Source of the DNA: Actinomycetota bacterium
GTDB taxonomy: Bacteria; Actinomycetota; Actinomycetes; S36-B12
Reading direction: 5' to 3'
DNA length: 5,984 bases
Assembly (NCBI GenBank): GCA_947499275.1
Contig: CANMNM010000097.1
Span: 1 to 5,984 of the forward strand
The position numbers were made by a program, and so were the translations under genes. Positions within the stretch are counted from its first letter, which is position 1; each line of letters opens with the position of its first letter. The notes beneath the pieces are model-generated. The model saw only the letters and a program-made list of their open reading frames with translations. It did no database searches and was not told the origin of the DNA. This document shows positions 4,795 through 5,984 of the stretch, in pieces.

Positions 4795-5838
4795 ATGACT
4801 TCCCAATCCTTCGAGCAAGCGCCTGCAACAGATGAGGCCGAGGTTCATATCCGATTTCTTGCAGCTGAGGAATCCGGTGTTCTTGTTGACCTTGTTCGCG
4901 AGGCCTATGGCGATACTTATGACGCCGAGTGGGTATATCAACCCGATCAAATTGCGCACCGGATCAACGCGAATACACTTCGCAGCGCGATCGGTCACCT
5001 TTCTGATGGCACCATTCTTGGCCACATGGCACTCATGGTTGAGGAAACCACGGAGCGCGTCATGCATGCGGGGGTGGCCGTTGTCCGTGATGCGGCCCGG
5101 GGCCATCATGTTTTTGAGAGATTGAAAAGGTTTGCCGCGGAGTGGGCCACAGAAGCTGGTTACTTGGGGATATTTAGCGAAGCGACTGCCGCGCACCCAT
5201 ATTCACAAAAAGCAAACATCGCATTGGGCGCGCATGAAACAGGATTCTTGCTGGGGTGGATTCCGTCAACGGTGAGCAACAATGCAGCACTTGATCCTGA
5301 TGCCCACCGTCAGTCGGTGGCATTGTTTTATTTGAAGCTCAACAGTGGCGAGAACCGACCCATGTTCGTTCCGCAAAGACACCAGGCAATCGTGGCTTCC
5401 ATTCTGGAAACCTCGGGCCTTCACGGTGAAATTGTCAAGGCTTCATCTGAAATACAAATTGTCGATGAATCGGTTCTCACCGTTGAAGAAAAGGATGACC
5501 ACAACTCAGCTGTAATTCATGTCGAGGTTCCAGGACACGACTTAGCGCGAGTCGTGACACTTATTCGCAGGGAGCAACTGGAGGCGAAAGGTCGTGACGC
5601 CGTCTACCTTGATCTGCCGTTGCAAGTTCCCCAGACACAAATTGTTCTTGAGCAACAAGAGAGCGACCTACAATTTAGCTTTGCTGGAATCTTTCCCAAC
5701 CGAGATCGCAACGGAGATGTCCTGCGCCTGCAGTCATTCGGAGACGTTGATCTACATACCGCTGACATTGTGACAGCGTCAGATCACGGTCAAGAATTGT
5801 TGGCGTACGTGTTGGGTGATCTACGCGCATCGCAATAG
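4795..5838 (+). CDS. GNAT-family N-acetyltransferase with a second, divergent C-terminal domain
   Basis: With the ATG at 4795 the protein has 347 residues. A longer ORF from 4759 would start inside the terminator stem and is rejected. Residues about 15-180 form a GNAT domain, which would transfer an acyl group from acyl-CoA to an amine. The strand H92-A-G-V-A-V-V leads into R98-D-A-A-R-G-H-H105, the acyl-CoA loop, followed by G-I-F-S-E-A-T and H134-P-Y-S-Q-K, then a G-A-H-E-T-G-F-L-L-G segment. The loop ends G-H-H instead of the usual G-x-G/A, a deviation at the pyrophosphate-binding turn. The second half (about 190-347) contains A-V-Y-L-D-L-P-L, F-A-G-I-F-P and G-D-V-L-R-L-Q. I recall this two-part arrangement in actinobacterial GNATs, some linked to RsbW-like kinases, but cannot verify it. 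The substrate is unknown. Confidence 0.77.
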   Translation: MTSQSFEQAPATDEAEVHIRFLAAEESGVLVDLVREAYGDTYDAEWVYQPDQIAHRINANTLRSAIGHLSDGTILGHMALMVEETTERVMHAGVAVVRDAARGHHVFERLKRFAAEWATEAGYLGIFSEATAAHPYSQKANIALGAHETGFLLGWIPSTVSNNAALDPDAHRQSVALFYLKLNSGENRPMFVPQRHQAIVASILETSGLHGEIVKASSEIQIVDESVLTVEEKDDHNSAVIHVEVPGHDLARVVTLIRREQLEAKGRDAVYLDLPLQVPQTQIVLEQQESDLQFSFAGIFPNRDRNGDVLRLQSFGDVDLHTADIVTASDHGQELLAYVLGDLRASQ

Positions 5839-5847
5839 AAAATGAAA

Positions 5848-5876
5848 GTGGGCGAGCAGCTTGGCCGCTCACCCAC
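5848..5876 (-). terminator. Terminator for the minus-strand DUF805-like gene, possibly bidirectional
   Basis: GTGGG (5848-5852) pairs with CCCAC (5872-5876), followed by a C/A mismatch, GAGC (5854-5857) with GCTC (5867-5870), another mismatch, and a 2-bp tip around TTG. Read on the minus strand the hairpin is followed by a T-rich stretch (CTTTCATTTTC). On the plus strand it is not. It therefore fits best as the terminator of the minus-strand gene ending at 5893, though it could also slow plus-strand transcription from the acetyltransferase gene. Confidence 0.55.
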
Positions 5877-5892
5877 AATCGATTGAAAAATC

Positions 5893-5984
5893 TTAACTAA
5901 CGGGTGCACCAAACTTATTATCACCAGGGGTTCCATTACCCACCCAGAACACGATCAGCACAATGCCTCCGATGAATGGAATAA
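5893..5984 (-). CDS. C-terminal end of a DUF805-like membrane protein (partial)
   Basis: The minus strand encodes the final 29 residues of a protein whose start lies outside the window. The fragment begins I-P-F-I-G-G-I-V-L-I-V-F-W, the end of a membrane helix, and continues G-T-P-G-D-N-K-F-G-A-P before the TAA at 5895-5893. A final helix followed by G-T-x-G-x-N-x-(F/Y)-G-x-P is the hallmark of the C-terminus of DUF805 membrane proteins, whose function is unknown. A terminator hairpin lies 17 bases past the stop. The gene converges on the acetyltransferase gene. Only the last part can be judged, so domain fusions upstream cannot be excluded. Confidence 0.72.
   Translation of the reverse strand, partial: IPFIGGIVLIVFWVGNGTPGDNKFGAPVS

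Noticed and set aside
4705..5196. Minus-strand frame of 163 codons opposite the acetyltransferase start
   Set aside because: It ends inside the terminator region and is antisense to the GNAT domain, with no recognisable domain or start signal.

Overview
The window looks like a chromosomal segment of an actinomycete (phylum Actinomycetota) with a fairly balanced base composition. The evidence is the rpsF-ssb-rpsR-rplI order, an actinobacterial-style FemAB peptidoglycan ligase, a GNAT family I associate with actinobacteria, and several start codons placed a few bases after a -10 box, as in leaderless transcripts. A mid-GC planktonic lineage would fit, but that is a guess from composition and style. 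I see no insertion sequence, prophage, CRISPR array, tRNA or rRNA.

Layout. Positions 1-840 (minus): a FemAB/FemX-type aminoacyltransferase, cut at its C-terminus by the window edge. Positions 841-982: a divergent intergenic region with two perfect palindromes. Positions 983-1459 (plus): a small multi-pass membrane protein resembling DUF6790. Its stop codon overlaps that of a convergent exonuclease III gene (1456-2235, minus). Positions 2236-2333: a second divergent promoter region. Positions 2334-3046 (plus): a Phd-type antitoxin and a PIN-domain toxin of VapBC type, overlapping by 4 bases, preceded by a 9-bp inverted repeat that flanks the promoter. Positions 3047-3156: a structured rpsF leader. 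Positions 3157-4708 (plus): the operon rpsF, ssb, rpsR, rplI, closed by a strong terminator at 4722-4765. Positions 4795-5838 (plus): a two-part GNAT-like acetyltransferase. Positions 5893-5984 (minus): the last 29 residues of a DUF805-like membrane protein, with a terminator at 5848-5876.

How the genes fit together. The core is the ribosomal-protein/SSB operon. Its leader can be folded into an S6:S18-type autoregulatory structure that pairs with the rpsF Shine-Dalgarno sequence. The toxin-antitoxin pair lies directly upstream on the same strand with no convincing terminator before the operon. The FemAB ligase belongs to cell-wall synthesis and exonuclease III to base-excision repair; neither is obviously linked to the operon.

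The most useful unexplained signal is regulatory. Three plus-strand genes (983, 2334, 4795) share the layout TGN + -10 hexamer + six bases + ATG, and the exonuclease has a near copy (TAGGCT + seven bases + GTG). This suggests leaderless initiation and sets the starts of the exonuclease and GNAT genes. I did not find a clearly new multi-gene system; the window is mostly known families with interesting control regions.
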